NCBI GenBank assembly: GCA_016938035.1
Contig: JAFGVK010000061.1
Coordinates: 39,095-103,094, forward strand
Source: Deltaproteobacteria bacterium
Lineage (GTDB): Bacteria > Myxococcota_A > UBA796 > GCA-2862545
Length of the DNA: 64,000 bases
Direction of reading: 5' to 3'
The translations under genes were made by a program, and so were the position numbers. How positions within the stretch are numbered: position 1 is the stretch's first letter; every line of letters begins with the position of its first letter. Shown piece after piece: positions 26,904 through 35,204 of this stretch. The notes under the pieces were generated by a model. The model saw only the letters and a program-made list of their open reading frames with translations, had not been told where the DNA came from and did not search any database.

Positions 26904-27092
26904 TCATGCGCCGAAGAGATCACGGACGAGCCCCTCCGTCGATCCCCTCACCGAAAAGGATCGCGCGCCCTCGTCTTTCAGCCAGTTTCGTTGATAGTTG
27001 GCGTTGCGTCCGTCGTGCGCGCTCTCGGCCGAGGTGCCTGTCAGACGATCCTTCTGCGAGATGCTCACTGATCTGGCGGGTGGACCACTCAT
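26904..27092 (-). CDS. Small ORF before the transposase, unknown
   Basis: 62 codons beginning MSGPPARSVSISQKDRL and ending EGLVRDLFGA, whose TGA overlaps the possible transposase ATG at 26907 (ATGA). Composition is more polar than chance frames of this DNA. It could be an accessory protein of the element or a fragment. A second frame over the same DNA (MIYGYEWSTRQISEHL...) is also plausible at its start, so the assignment is weak. Confidence 0.3.
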   Translation of the reverse strand: MSGPPARSVSISQKDRLTGTSAESAHDGRNANYQRNWLKDEGARSFSVRGSTEGLVRDLFGA

Positions 27093-27402
27093 ACCCGTAG
27101 ATCACCTGACAGATGGGCCCCAGTCCCAGAAATCTCGATTCTGTGACCAGGGACCCGTATCCAACCCCGGAGACACTTCGGGGTAAGCGTACTAGTGCAT
27201 TGTGGGGGAGGAGGAAGGACGCGAACGCTCGTTCGCGACCGACCCAAGCGAGGGCAGCGAGCGGCTGACACCGCCCTGGGGCCAGCGATTCGGAACCCGT
27301 GGGTGAGACGGTCCGGCGGATTGACTGGTGTCTTGACCGGTGCCCTCAGCCACCTCGCGAGAGGACCGCTGGAGCGCGGGGCTGGCCTCCAGCGGGAGGG
27401 GG
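27093..27402. other. Gap between insertion element and biosynthetic operon
   Basis: 310 bp with no gene. It contains a hairpin GCGAAC-GCTC-GTTCGC near 27214 and, at 27303-27320, the block GTGAGACGGTCCGGCGGA identical in sense to the right end of repeat family A, perhaps a remnant (A5). Confidence 0.5.
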
Positions 27403-28461
27403 CTAGAGCTCCCAGCTCACCGACAGGCCCGTCGCTCGGAGCCAGTCCTCGCCGTCGTGGGGACGGACCAGGGGGGGGCGCTGGGAGCGCCCGGTGGCGC
27501 ACACCCGCGTCGCGCCGGCGTCGACCCAGCGCGGGGCGGAGCGGGGATCGTCGGTGCTGACCGTCGAGAGCGCCCCGGCCCACGGGCCCAGCGCCGCAAG
27601 GGCCTGCTCCAGCCCCGCCACCTGCACCAGCGCCACCCCCCGCGGGAGGGCGGCGGGGCTCCACGCGGCGAGGGGCAGGCCGTGGACCGCCCACCCCGGC
27701 CCCTCGCGCAGCGCCCCGCCCACCCTGGCGTGGGCTCGCAGCGCGCGGGCCCTGGCCGCCTCCGCGGGCTCGATCCGCCCCCGCGGCCAGCGGGCCTCAG
27801 CCCGCGCCATCGCCTCACCCAGGGCGTCCGCCGCCTCGGAGAGGGGCAGGGGGGTGAACACCACCACCGGCGACAGGCAGCCCCGCCCGTCGTGCAGCGC
27901 AGCGTCCGCCGCCACCCTGCCCCACGGGTCCTGGAACTCCGCGGGGATCAGCGGATCGGGGGGCAGGGCGGCGCCTGTGACCCAGGCCACCGAGAAGCGG
28001 TGCCCGTGGGGGAGGAAGCGCACCGAGGGCGCGAGCTGCTGGCGAAGCTGGGCGAGGGTCTGGTCCGAGGCCATCGCCACCACCAGCGGGGCGCCGTCCG
28101 CGGCCTCGCGGGCGAAGGACACGCTCAGCGGCAGGCCACTGGCGCGGGCGGTAGACTCGAGCAGCGGCGCGAGGCCCTGGTTGCGGCGCGAGGCCTTCAG
28201 CACCACCTCGGTGCCCCGCCCCAGCAGCACCGCGCACCACTCGATGGGGGCGGTGCTGACGGTGGCGGCGGCGATCACCGCGGCGCGGGGAAAGGGGCGC
28301 AGGGGCAGGGCGGCGACCTGGGCGAGCGCCTGGTCGCTGAGCGCGTCCAGGCTCGCCCGCAGCGCCTCGCGGGCCCCCTCGGGGGACAGCCCGGTGTCGA
28401 GCGATGCGGCGTCCGCCTCCCGGAGCAGCTCCCGCCAGGCGCGCACCGCGTCCCAGCTCAC
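27403..28461 (-). CDS. LuxC-like acyl-CoA/acyl-protein reductase
   Basis: A 352-residue member of the LuxC branch of the aldehyde dehydrogenase fold. LuxC reduces an enzyme-bound acyl group to a fatty aldehyde with NADPH. The catalytic Cys is Cys195 in HDGRGCLSPVVVF, matching the conserved CxSP region of LuxC. It is shorter than bacterial LuxC (about 480), lacking part of the N-terminal region, as is usual for LuxC-like proteins outside luminescent bacteria. The start is a GTG overlapping the stop of the LuxE-like gene (GTGA), so it is last in a three-gene coupled operon: aminotransferase, LuxE-like, LuxC-like. Role inferred: thioester or acyl-protein to aldehyde. Confidence 0.8.
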   Translation of the reverse strand: MSWDAVRAWRELLREADAASLDTGLSPEGAREALRASLDALSDQALAQVAALPLRPFPRAAVIAAATVSTAPIEWCAVLLGRGTEVVLKASRRNQGLAPLLESTARASGLPLSVSFAREAADGAPLVVAMASDQTLAQLRQQLAPSVRFLPHGHRFSVAWVTGAALPPDPLIPAEFQDPWGRVAADAALHDGRGCLSPVVVFTPLPLSEAADALGEAMARAEARWPRGRIEPAEAARARALRAHARVGGALREGPGWAVHGLPLAAWSPAALPRGVALVQVAGLEQALAALGPWAGALSTVSTDDPRSAPRWVDAGATRVCATGRSQRPPLVRPHDGEDWLRATGLSVSWEL

Positions 28462-29498
28462 GCGCGGCCCCGCGCGGCCCAGGCCTCCTCCACCGTCAGC
28501 GAGCAGCCCCTGGCCGGGGAGCCCTCCAGGCGCCCGAACAGGGTCAGCCCCCCCTCCGCGTCGATCACCCCCTCGTCCATGGTCTCGATGGCGACGGTGC
28601 CGTCCAGGTTGCAGAGGTCATAGAAGCGGAGCTGCCCTCGCTCCCCCGCGGGCACCGGCGTGCCGGTGAGCGGATCCACCGCCACCACTCTCAGCCAGGG
28701 CGGCGCGAGATAAGGGCCGGTGGGGCCCACGCTCCAGAGCTGCGAGGACAGCTCGGTCATCCCGTACTCGCGCACCAAGCGGGCAGGGCTGAGCAGGGCC
28801 AGCGCCTCGCGGTACAGGGGCTCACCCTCCCTGCGGTGGGTTCGCCCCTTGAGGCCTCCGGTCACCATCACCACCGAGCCGGGGGGGAGGTTCCGCACCG
28901 GGCCGTCCTCCAGGTACTCGGCGAGGGCGAAGGCGGTGGCCGCCAGGTAGAGCGGCCCGGTGGCCCCCTCAATCCTCCCGTTGATTCCGTCGCGGTCCAG
29001 CGCCCCGTCTCGCAGGTGCCAGGTCACCCTCCCGCCGTCGCGGGGGAAGAGGGCCACCATGTGCGAGAGCGAGGACTCCGGGCTCTCTGCGGGGTCGGCG
29101 AGCAGGGCCACCACGTCGCGGGGGGCGTCGGGCACCACCGCCTCGGCCCAGGTGAGGGCGCCCAAGTTGTAGAGCGAGGTGCCGCGCAGGCGGTGGGTGC
29201 CCCTCCCCGAGCCGGTGGTGCCCGAGGTCTGGAAGGCCACCGCCTCCTCGCCAGGGGGCACGGTGCCTACCGGGAAGGTCTTGAACAGATCCACCGGCAC
29301 CGCGGGGATGTCGCGCCAGCCGCGCACCTCCCCCTCCACCAGCGAGGCCAGCACCGGGTCGTTGTCGGCCTGCCACCGGTGCAGGTCCAGCGCCAGATCC
29401 CAGAAGGGCTCCGAGGGCGCGCCGGTCAGGCTGCTGTGGACGAAGGCGCGCACCCGCTCCGCGAGCGCCGCCGCCGCGCCGGTCCAGGGCGAGGTCAT
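28458..29498 (-). CDS. LuxE-like acyl-protein synthetase
   Basis: A 346-residue protein of the LuxE family within the adenylate-forming enzymes. LuxE activates a fatty acid with ATP and holds it on a Cys for LuxC. The phosphate-binding loop is clear at residues 89-103 (FQTSGTTGSGRGTHR); REYGMTELSSQLW resembles the later adenine-side motif of acyl-adenylating enzymes. A Cys stands close to the C-terminus (ARGCSLTVEEAW), where LuxE carries its acyl-accepting Cys; equivalence is inferred. ATG at 29498 overlaps the aminotransferase stop (ATGA). The pair with a LuxC-like gene downstream is the strongest support. Confidence 0.82.
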   Translation of the reverse strand: MTSPWTGAAAALAERVRAFVHSSLTGAPSEPFWDLALDLHRWQADNDPVLASLVEGEVRGWRDIPAVPVDLFKTFPVGTVPPGEEAVAFQTSGTTGSGRGTHRLRGTSLYNLGALTWAEAVVPDAPRDVVALLADPAESPESSLSHMVALFPRDGGRVTWHLRDGALDRDGINGRIEGATGPLYLAATAFALAEYLEDGPVRNLPPGSVVMVTGGLKGRTHRREGEPLYREALALLSPARLVREYGMTELSSQLWSVGPTGPYLAPPWLRVVAVDPLTGTPVPAGERGQLRFYDLCNLDGTVAIETMDEGVIDAEGGLTLFGRLEGSPARGCSLTVEEAWAARGRA

Positions 29499-30772
29499 GC
29501 CCCCACCGCCTCGCTGAGCGCGGCCACGAAGGCCTGCCCCTGCGCCTCGGTCAGCACCACCGGGGGGATGATCCCCAGCACCGCCGCGCCGCTCCCCGAG
29601 GGAAGGGCGATAAAGCCACGCTCCAGCAGCCCGCGCGAGGCCGCGATGGGATCGGGGACGTGGACGCCGATCATCAGGCCCCTGCCCCTGGTCTGGAAGC
29701 CCGCCGAGAGCAGCTCGGCCCGCAGCCAGGCAGCCAGGGACGCCGCCCGACGCGGCAGGTCCTCGCCCTCGATCAGGTCCATCACCGCCAGCGCCGCCGC
29801 GGTGCCCATCGGGTGGCCGAGGAAGGTCTGGGTGTGGAGCGCCTCGCCGGTGGAGGGCCCCCAGGCGTCCATCACCGCGCGGGTGCCCACGCAGGCTGAG
29901 ATCGGGAAGCCGCCGCCGAGGGTCTTGCCCACGCAGAGCAGGTCGGGGATCACGCCCTCGGCGGTGCCCGCCCACATGGCCCCGGTCCGGCCCAGCCCGC
30001 TCTGCACCTCGTCGAAGACCACCACCGCGCCCGCGGCGCGGGCAGCCCGCGCGATCGCCGCGATCCAGCCCTCGGGGGCCGCCCGCATCCCGCCCCGGCC
30101 CTGGACCGGCTCCACGATGACGGTGCCCACCCGCCCCTCGGCCAGCAGGGCGACGATCTGCTCGATGGGAGCGCCCCAGGGGAGCTGCCACACCAGCGGG
30201 TTGAGGATCGGCTTGAAGGGCGCGGAGAAGTCGGGGCTGTACCCCTGCAGGGGGGTGTTGCCCACGGTGAGCCCGTGGTAGGCCCCGTCAAAGGCCAGCA
30301 CCCCGTGCCGGCCAGAGGCCATGATCCCGGTCTTGATCGCGGCCTCCACCGCGTCCGAGCCGGACAGGCCCAGGATCATGGTGTCCAGGCCGGGGGGGCA
30401 CAGCCCCGCGAGGCGGTCCATCATCCGGATGCGGGTCACATCGGGGAACACGTCCCCCATCGCGTGCAGCAGCTTGTCCTGCTGGGCGCGGGCGGCGGCC
30501 ACCACCGCGGGGTGCCTGTGGCCCACGAAGGCGACGCCGAAGCCCGCCTCCATGTCGATGAACAGGTTGTCGTCCACATCCCGCACCACCGCGCCCCTAG
30601 CCTCCTCCCACACGATGGGGTCGAAGCGGTCGGCGCCCAGCGCGTAGCTGCGGCTCCTGCGCGCGGTGATCGCGGCGCACTCCCGCCGCGCGAGGGTGTC
30701 GACGAGCGCGGTAGAGCGCGGCCCAGGGACCGCGGTGCGGAGCCGGGGGAGCTCCTGCCCGGTGAGGGTCAT
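29495..30772 (-). CDS. Class III PLP-dependent aminotransferase
   Basis: A 425-residue aminotransferase of the omega-amino acid/GABA/acetylornithine group. Seen are the cofactor site LGLSGSDAVEAAIK (about residues 134-147), AYHGLTVG, the PLP-binding Asp in VVFDEVQSGLGRTG (Asp254), and the Schiff-base Lys283 in CVGKTLGGGFP. Such enzymes interconvert an amine and an aldehyde or ketone. Being first in an operon with LuxE-like and LuxC-like genes, the natural guess is transamination of the aldehyde they make into a primary amine; the fused reductase/aminotransferase TamH of tambjamine biosynthesis is a known precedent. Other options are use of a beta-keto acid or simple amino acid metabolism. Confidence 0.88.
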   Translation of the reverse strand: MTLTGQELPRLRTAVPGPRSTALVDTLARRECAAITARRSRSYALGADRFDPIVWEEARGAVVRDVDDNLFIDMEAGFGVAFVGHRHPAVVAAARAQQDKLLHAMGDVFPDVTRIRMMDRLAGLCPPGLDTMILGLSGSDAVEAAIKTGIMASGRHGVLAFDGAYHGLTVGNTPLQGYSPDFSAPFKPILNPLVWQLPWGAPIEQIVALLAEGRVGTVIVEPVQGRGGMRAAPEGWIAAIARAARAAGAVVVFDEVQSGLGRTGAMWAGTAEGVIPDLLCVGKTLGGGFPISACVGTRAVMDAWGPSTGEALHTQTFLGHPMGTAAALAVMDLIEGEDLPRRAASLAAWLRAELLSAGFQTRGRGLMIGVHVPDPIAASRGLLERGFIALPSGSGAAVLGIIPPVVLTEAQGQAFVAALSEAVGA

Positions 30773-30781
30773 CTCGGTCTC

Positions 30782-31528
30782 CTAGAAGCGGTGGCCTGCC
30801 TGGAAGACCCACGAGAAGCCCCGGGGAGGCTTCTGGGCCCCGCGCATGTCGTAGAGCTCCTCCTCCTCGCCGTCGGGGTTGGTGAGCACCAGCGAGGCGG
30901 CCTTCTTGAAGCGGTATCCGGCCAGGTAGCGGAGCTCCATCCCACCGATCCAGCCGCTGTCATTCACCGAATTCATCCCCGCGCCCAGCCCGAACTTCAG
31001 GCCTCCGGTCTCGTAGCCTCCGACCAGCGCGTAGTCCTCCGCTTGCAGGTCGATGTCTAGGGCGTAGTCGCGCAGTCCAAGCAGTCCCACCCCGTACAGG
31101 TCCACCGAGGCCAGCTTGGTGTAGTGGACGGTGGCGCGCCCGGCGAGGCCCTTGTCCACCGCTCTCCACGAGAGGTTCTCGTCCCCCGACCACAGGTTGA
31201 CGAAGGTCTCTGTGGCGAATTCCAGCAGGTAGGGGCGGGTGTAGTAGATCTCTCCCCCCACCCCCAGGGTCATGTCGCCGATCTCCAGCACCCCCACGTC
31301 CACCGCGGCCTGGAACTCGTACCAGCCGATCAGGGCGGTGAGGGCCGAGAGGGGACTCCAACCGTAGCCGTTCATCGCGAAGCGGCCCATCACGTCGATG
31401 TCGCCGTCGCGGAAGGCGACCGAGGAGGGCTGCGAGAAGGAGGTGCCCGAGGCGGGCGCGGGCTCGGTCAGCTCGATCTGAGGGGGGCCCTGAGGGGGTA
31501 GATCGGGGGGGAGGGCGATGAAGGGCAT
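30782..31528 (-). CDS. Outer-membrane beta-barrel-like protein
   Basis: A 248-residue protein with amphipathic strands ending in aromatic residues and a terminal Phe (VFQAGHRF), the usual end of outer-membrane barrels. Strand-like segments include VGGEIYYTRPYLLEF and LKFGLGAGMNS. Unexpectedly, no signal peptide is visible: the N-terminus is MPFIALPPDLPPQGPP, a Pro-rich stretch, although ATG at 31528 has GGAG well placed. Either export is unusual or the true start was lost. It ends 9 bp before the aminotransferase start on the same strand, so it may belong to that operon. No family recognised. Confidence 0.55.
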   Translation of the reverse strand: MPFIALPPDLPPQGPPQIELTEPAPASGTSFSQPSSVAFRDGDIDVMGRFAMNGYGWSPLSALTALIGWYEFQAAVDVGVLEIGDMTLGVGGEIYYTRPYLLEFATETFVNLWSGDENLSWRAVDKGLAGRATVHYTKLASVDLYGVGLLGLRDYALDIDLQAEDYALVGGYETGGLKFGLGAGMNSVNDSGWIGGMELRYLAGYRFKKAASLVLTNPDGEEEELYDMRGAQKPPRGFSWVFQAGHRF

Positions 31529-31579
31529 TGTGGACTCCGGCGCTTCGCCTTCTACCGGGTCAGCGGCCTCGGGTAAAGC

Positions 31580-32602
31580 TCACCAGGAGCGCAGCCAGGC
31601 GGTGATCTCCGCCGCGAGCTCCGGGTCGCTGCCCGTGAGCACGTGGGCGCGCAGCTCCAGGTCCTGCACCACCGCGTCCTGGCGGGGGCCCAGCACCGCG
31701 ATGGCGTTGGTGTGGGCTCCGGAGGGGAGCAGGTCGTCCTGAGACGAGTAGAGGTACCAGGTGGGGGGGATCGTCGCAGCGGCGGACAGGGAGAACACCC
31801 CGCTGTCGCCCTCGGGGTACAGCCGATCCAGCCCGGTGGCGATCGGCGCGAACAGCTCCGGGGTGCCCCACCAGGGGCTGAGGTCGTCGGGGTAGGAGTC
31901 GACCAGGATCGCCGCGGGGGTGTAGCCCGCGTGGAGCAGCTCGGCGACGCCCTGCCCGCCGGAGCCCAGACCCAGGGCGTAGAGGTGGGCGGTGTCGGCC
32001 TGGAAGGGCAGGCTGATGCCCTGGGTCGCGGCGAAGCCGGGCTCAGAGAGCAGCCGCCAGCTCAGCGCGGCGGCGGCGCGGCCCTCGCGGTCCAGGTGCT
32101 CCACCGCCACGTCATTGGCCGCGTCCTGGTCGTTGTGCCACATGTCGCCCCAGCAGTTGATGGGGGCCAGCACCGCGATCCCGGCGTCCACCAGGGCGGC
32201 GGCCATCGCGCCGGTCTGGTCCTCTGCGGGCACCATGGCGTCGTACATCCCCAAGGTGGCGAAGGCCTGGCGCACGGCCCAGTCCCTGTCCATCCGGGAG
32301 GGGGTGTGGAGGTGCGCGCCGTAGAGCGGGTCCGCGGCGAGGGGATCGCGCACGTAGTCGAAGGCGCCGGAGTGGAGGAGCAGCGCCGCCCTGGTTGGGC
32401 CCGAGGCGCTGTCGGGGACGATCGCGTAGGCCAGGGCGTCGCGCCCGTCGGGGCACTGGAGCGGGAGCGTGAGGCGGTAGAGGGACCCCGGCGCGTCGGT
32501 CCCAGCGGCGGGCAGGTAGGGGATGACGTCGGCGCTCAGCGCGACAGGGTCGGCCTTCCAGCAGCCAGTCAAGGTCAGGACAAGGGCAAGTACAGGGCGC
32601 AC
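31580..32602 (-). CDS. Lipoprotein, probable alpha/beta-hydrolase fold
   Basis: A 340-residue lipoprotein starting at GTG with GGAGG five to eight bases upstream. Signal MRPVLALVLTLTGCW, acylated Cys about residue 14. The body has alpha/beta-hydrolase-like order: AALLLHSGAFDYV (oxyanion-like HSG), a candidate nucleophile elbow LYALGLGSGGQGVAE, in which the first Gly of GxSxG is replaced by Leu, and a late YLYSSQDDLLPSGAHTNAI stretch with Asp and His. Whether it is an active esterase is open. It is divergent from the lipoprotein gene at 32.7 kb. Confidence 0.65.
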   Translation of the reverse strand: MRPVLALVLTLTGCWKADPVALSADVIPYLPAAGTDAPGSLYRLTLPLQCPDGRDALAYAIVPDSASGPTRAALLLHSGAFDYVRDPLAADPLYGAHLHTPSRMDRDWAVRQAFATLGMYDAMVPAEDQTGAMAAALVDAGIAVLAPINCWGDMWHNDQDAANDVAVEHLDREGRAAAALSWRLLSEPGFAATQGISLPFQADTAHLYALGLGSGGQGVAELLHAGYTPAAILVDSYPDDLSPWWGTPELFAPIATGLDRLYPEGDSGVFSLSAAATIPPTWYLYSSQDDLLPSGAHTNAIAVLGPRQDAVVQDLELRAHVLTGSDPELAAEITAWLRSW

Positions 32603-32677
32603 ACCCACCTCCGGGAGAGAGTATAGTCTGCTCCAACGCGAGCCGTTTGTCTGTGAATCCAACGTGACGGAGTGAGT

Positions 32678-33532
32678 ATGCGTGCCGCCATCGTCTTGAG
32701 CTTTCCCCTTCTCCTCGCCGCCTGCAAAGGGGAGGAGGCCCCCCCGGTGAAGACGCTGGAGGAGCTCGCGGCAGAGAAGTGCCCCAAGGTCCACATGGAT
32801 CGCATGGAGGGGGGCTGGGTGCTGGTGACTGGCAACACCAAGAACCGGATGGAGATCGTCCCCAAGGGCGCCAGCTACATGGTCTACTACTCCAACGAGA
32901 ACGGCCACTACGAGCTCACCGCTCAGCGGCGCGAGAAGGATCTGCAGCTCACCGAGGTCCCCCGCCTGATGCGCAAGGAGCTGATCGCCAAGGGCGAGGC
33001 AGAGGCGATGCGGATGTACCTCCGCCCCTACATGGAGAGCTGCTCTATCAAGGTGCAAGAGGGCACCGTCTCCGCCACAGGGAGGGAGACCATCGCGCCC
33101 CCCTCGGACACCAAGGAATTCCTGGCGATGCCCGCTGGCGCCGGGGTGTTCTCCTATCGCCCCGCGGACGACTGGCTCTTCCTCGGGCCAGCCGCCAAGA
33201 GCCGGGCCACCGCCAAGGCGCAGCTCGCCAAGGACGGGTTCCCCAAGCCCGAGGTGCCCGGCTCCCACGCGATCCCGGTCGCCGCGTGGTCGGACGCTCA
33301 GGCGGACGGCCCCGCCTCGTGCAGCTATGACGCGGACCTGTTCTTCGACGGCAAGCGGGTGCAGGAGAAGGTGCCTGCCAAGGGCGTCACCGGCGGCGAG
33401 CGCTACTGGTACGTGGACTGGGACGCCAACTGGTCCTTCAACCACACCTTCGAGATGTACCGCTACCGCACCTGCGGCGGCTCGGAGCGCGAGCTGATCG
33501 GTGTCGCCGGCATCGACGCGCTGCTCGTCTGA
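32678..33532 (+). CDS. Lipoprotein of unknown function
   Basis: A 284-residue lipoprotein. ATG at 32678 was chosen over a GTG six bases earlier because GGAG lies five bases before it. The signal MRAAIVLSFPLLLAACKG ends with a LAAC lipobox. The mature part is Lys/Glu-rich with conserved-looking segments (GWVLVTGNTKNRMEIVPKG, RYWYVDWDANWSFNHTFEMYRYRTCGG) and five further Cys. No family recognised. Its stop overlaps the start of the dehydratase gene (TGATG), so it is translationally coupled to the ketosynthase operon and may carry or sense a lipid product at the envelope; that is inference. Confidence 0.7.
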   Translation: MRAAIVLSFPLLLAACKGEEAPPVKTLEELAAEKCPKVHMDRMEGGWVLVTGNTKNRMEIVPKGASYMVYYSNENGHYELTAQRREKDLQLTEVPRLMRKELIAKGEAEAMRMYLRPYMESCSIKVQEGTVSATGRETIAPPSDTKEFLAMPAGAGVFSYRPADDWLFLGPAAKSRATAKAQLAKDGFPKPEVPGSHAIPVAAWSDAQADGPASCSYDADLFFDGKRVQEKVPAKGVTGGERYWYVDWDANWSFNHTFEMYRYRTCGGSERELIGVAGIDALLV

Positions 33533-34023
33533 TGCGCTGGGTCTTCCTCCGCGACATCGACGAGCTGGTCCCTGGGGAGCGGGTCCGGGGTCGCACCACC
33601 TTCGACCCCTCCCTCGAGCTGTTCCAGGACCACTTCCCCGGCTGGCCGGTGGTCCCCGGGGTGATCCTCCTGGAGACCCTGGCGCAGCTCTCCGGTAAGG
33701 CCATTGGCTACACCGTGCGGCTGAACCGGGGGGACTGGCCCTTCCCGATCCTGTCGATGATCCAGAACGTGAAGTTCCGGCGCTTCGTCCGTCCCGGCGA
33801 GGAGGTCTTCCTGGAGGCGGATTTCATCAGCCTGCGCGACGAGTCGGCGGCGATGAAGGTGCGGGCGAAGGTGGACGGGCGCAAGGTCGCAGAGGCCAGC
33901 CAGGTGTTCGTGTTCAACGCGGTGCCGCTGGAGGACCAGGAGCACCGGGCTCGGCTGGAGCGGGTGGAGGGCGGAGAGCTCGCGCGCCTGTGGCCTGGCT
34001 TTGACCCGAGGGTGTGGGGATGA
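33532..34023 (+). CDS. FabZ-like 3-hydroxyacyl-ACP dehydratase
   Basis: A 163-residue hotdog-fold enzyme that removes water from 3-hydroxyacyl-ACP. The FabZ signature is present: FQDHFPGWPVVPGVILLETLAQLSG, with catalytic His34 and Glu48. A later FRRFVRPGEE matches the second conserved part. It overlaps the lipoprotein before it and the ketosynthase after it, opening the biosynthetic operon. No ketoreductase is present in the window, so the 3-hydroxy substrate must come from an enzyme elsewhere, perhaps housekeeping FabG. Confidence 0.88.
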   Translation: MRWVFLRDIDELVPGERVRGRTTFDPSLELFQDHFPGWPVVPGVILLETLAQLSGKAIGYTVRLNRGDWPFPILSMIQNVKFRRFVRPGEEVFLEADFISLRDESAAMKVRAKVDGRKVAEASQVFVFNAVPLEDQEHRARLERVEGGELARLWPGFDPRVWG

Positions 34024-35204
34024 GGCGCGTCGCGGTGGTGAGCAGGGGGGTCTACACCCCCGTGGGGCGGGGTTTTGACGCCACCTGGGCGGGGCTGCTG
34101 GCGGGCCGCGGGGCGGTGCAGCGCATCAGCCGCTTCGATCCGACCGGCTACCCCGTGCAGATCGCGGCACAGGTCGACCTGGAGGGCGACGGCCCCGCCC
34201 TCTACGACGCCCTGATGGACGCGGTGCTCGCAGAGGCGATGGCCGGGATCCGGCTCGACCGCGTGGCTCCGCAACGGGTCGGGGTCTTCCTGGGTAACGA
34301 GGCGGTGCGGCCCCCTATGGCCGAGCTGGTGCGGCGCGCTGCCCAAAGGGAGCTGCCCACGGTGGAGGAGCTGGCACGCTACGCGCCCCACTGGCAGACC
34401 CTCAGGGTCGCGCAGGCGGTGGGCGCGCTAGGTGCCACCGCTACCCACGCCACCGCCTGCGCCAGCTCCGGGATGGGCCTGGGTGAGGCCTTCCTCGCGG
34501 TGCGAAGGGGCGAGGTGGACGTGGCCCTCGCGGGCGGGGTGGACGTGCTGGTCCACCCGCTGATGGTGATGGGCTTCGCGCGGCTGGGGGCGCTCTCCAC
34601 CCGCAACGAGGATCCGGGGCGGGCCTCTCGCCCCTTCGACCTGGACCGGGACGGCTTCGTCCTCGGCGAGGGCGCGGCCCTGGTGGTGCTCGCCGCCGAG
34701 GAGGTCGCGGCGCAGGTGGGCACGGTGCTGGGGTGGATCAGCGGCTACGGCTGCTCGTCCAACGCCTGGCGGATCACCGACTCGCCACCGGACGGGCGGG
34801 GCGCCGCCGAGGCGATGGAGGCGGCCCTGCGCGACGCCGGGAGGGGCCCCGGCGAGGTGGTCTACGTGAACGCCCACGGCACCAGCACCAGGCAGAACGA
34901 CATGAGCGAGGCCAGGGGCATCCGCCGGGCGCTGGGCGCCCACGCCGATCGCGCCCTGGTGAGCAGCACCAAGTCGATGACCGCCCACATGGTCGCCGCG
35001 GGCGGTGCGATCGAGGCGCTGGTGGCGCTAGAGGCGCTCCGCCAGGGGATCGCCCCTCCCACCATCAACCTCGATCGGGTTGACCCCGACTGCGCCCTCG
35101 CCCACGTTCCCTGGGTGCCCGCCCCGATCCCCCAGGGGGTCGCGATCTCCAACGCCTTCGGCTTCGGCGGGTCCAACGCCTCCATCGTGGTGGAGGCCCC
35201 ATGA
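34020..35204 (+). CDS. Beta-ketoacyl-ACP synthase II-like (active triad)
   Basis: A 394-residue FabF-type ketosynthase. The complete catalytic set is visible: Cys147 in TACASSGMG, His286 in NAHGTSTRQND, Lys318 and His323 in STKSMTAHMVAAGG, plus the Gly-rich NAFGFGGSNAS end. It condenses an acyl group with malonyl-ACP. ATG at 34020 overlaps the dehydratase stop (ATGA). Immediately downstream, overlapping by 4 nt, is a truncated ketosynthase-like gene without the Cys, so the two resemble a ketosynthase/chain-length-factor pair of type II polyketide systems or of aryl-polyene clusters. Confidence 0.9.
   Translation: MRRVAVVSRGVYTPVGRGFDATWAGLLAGRGAVQRISRFDPTGYPVQIAAQVDLEGDGPALYDALMDAVLAEAMAGIRLDRVAPQRVGVFLGNEAVRPPMAELVRRAAQRELPTVEELARYAPHWQTLRVAQAVGALGATATHATACASSGMGLGEAFLAVRRGEVDVALAGGVDVLVHPLMVMGFARLGALSTRNEDPGRASRPFDLDRDGFVLGEGAALVVLAAEEVAAQVGTVLGWISGYGCSSNAWRITDSPPDGRGAAEAMEAALRDAGRGPGEVVYVNAHGTSTRQNDMSEARGIRRALGAHADRALVSSTKSMTAHMVAAGGAIEALVALEALRQGIAPPTINLDRVDPDCALAHVPWVPAPIPQGVAISNAFGFGGSNASIVVEAP

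Noticed and set aside
27183..27402. tRNA-like or attachment-site sequence beside the insertion element
   Set aside because: Short hairpins are present, but no acceptor/T-arm pattern or CCA end, and no direct repeat bounding the element was found.
32603..33445. Longer N-terminus of the hydrolase-like lipoprotein (-)
   Set aside because: The extension lies opposite a convincing lipoprotein gene and would bury the lipoprotein signal at 32602.
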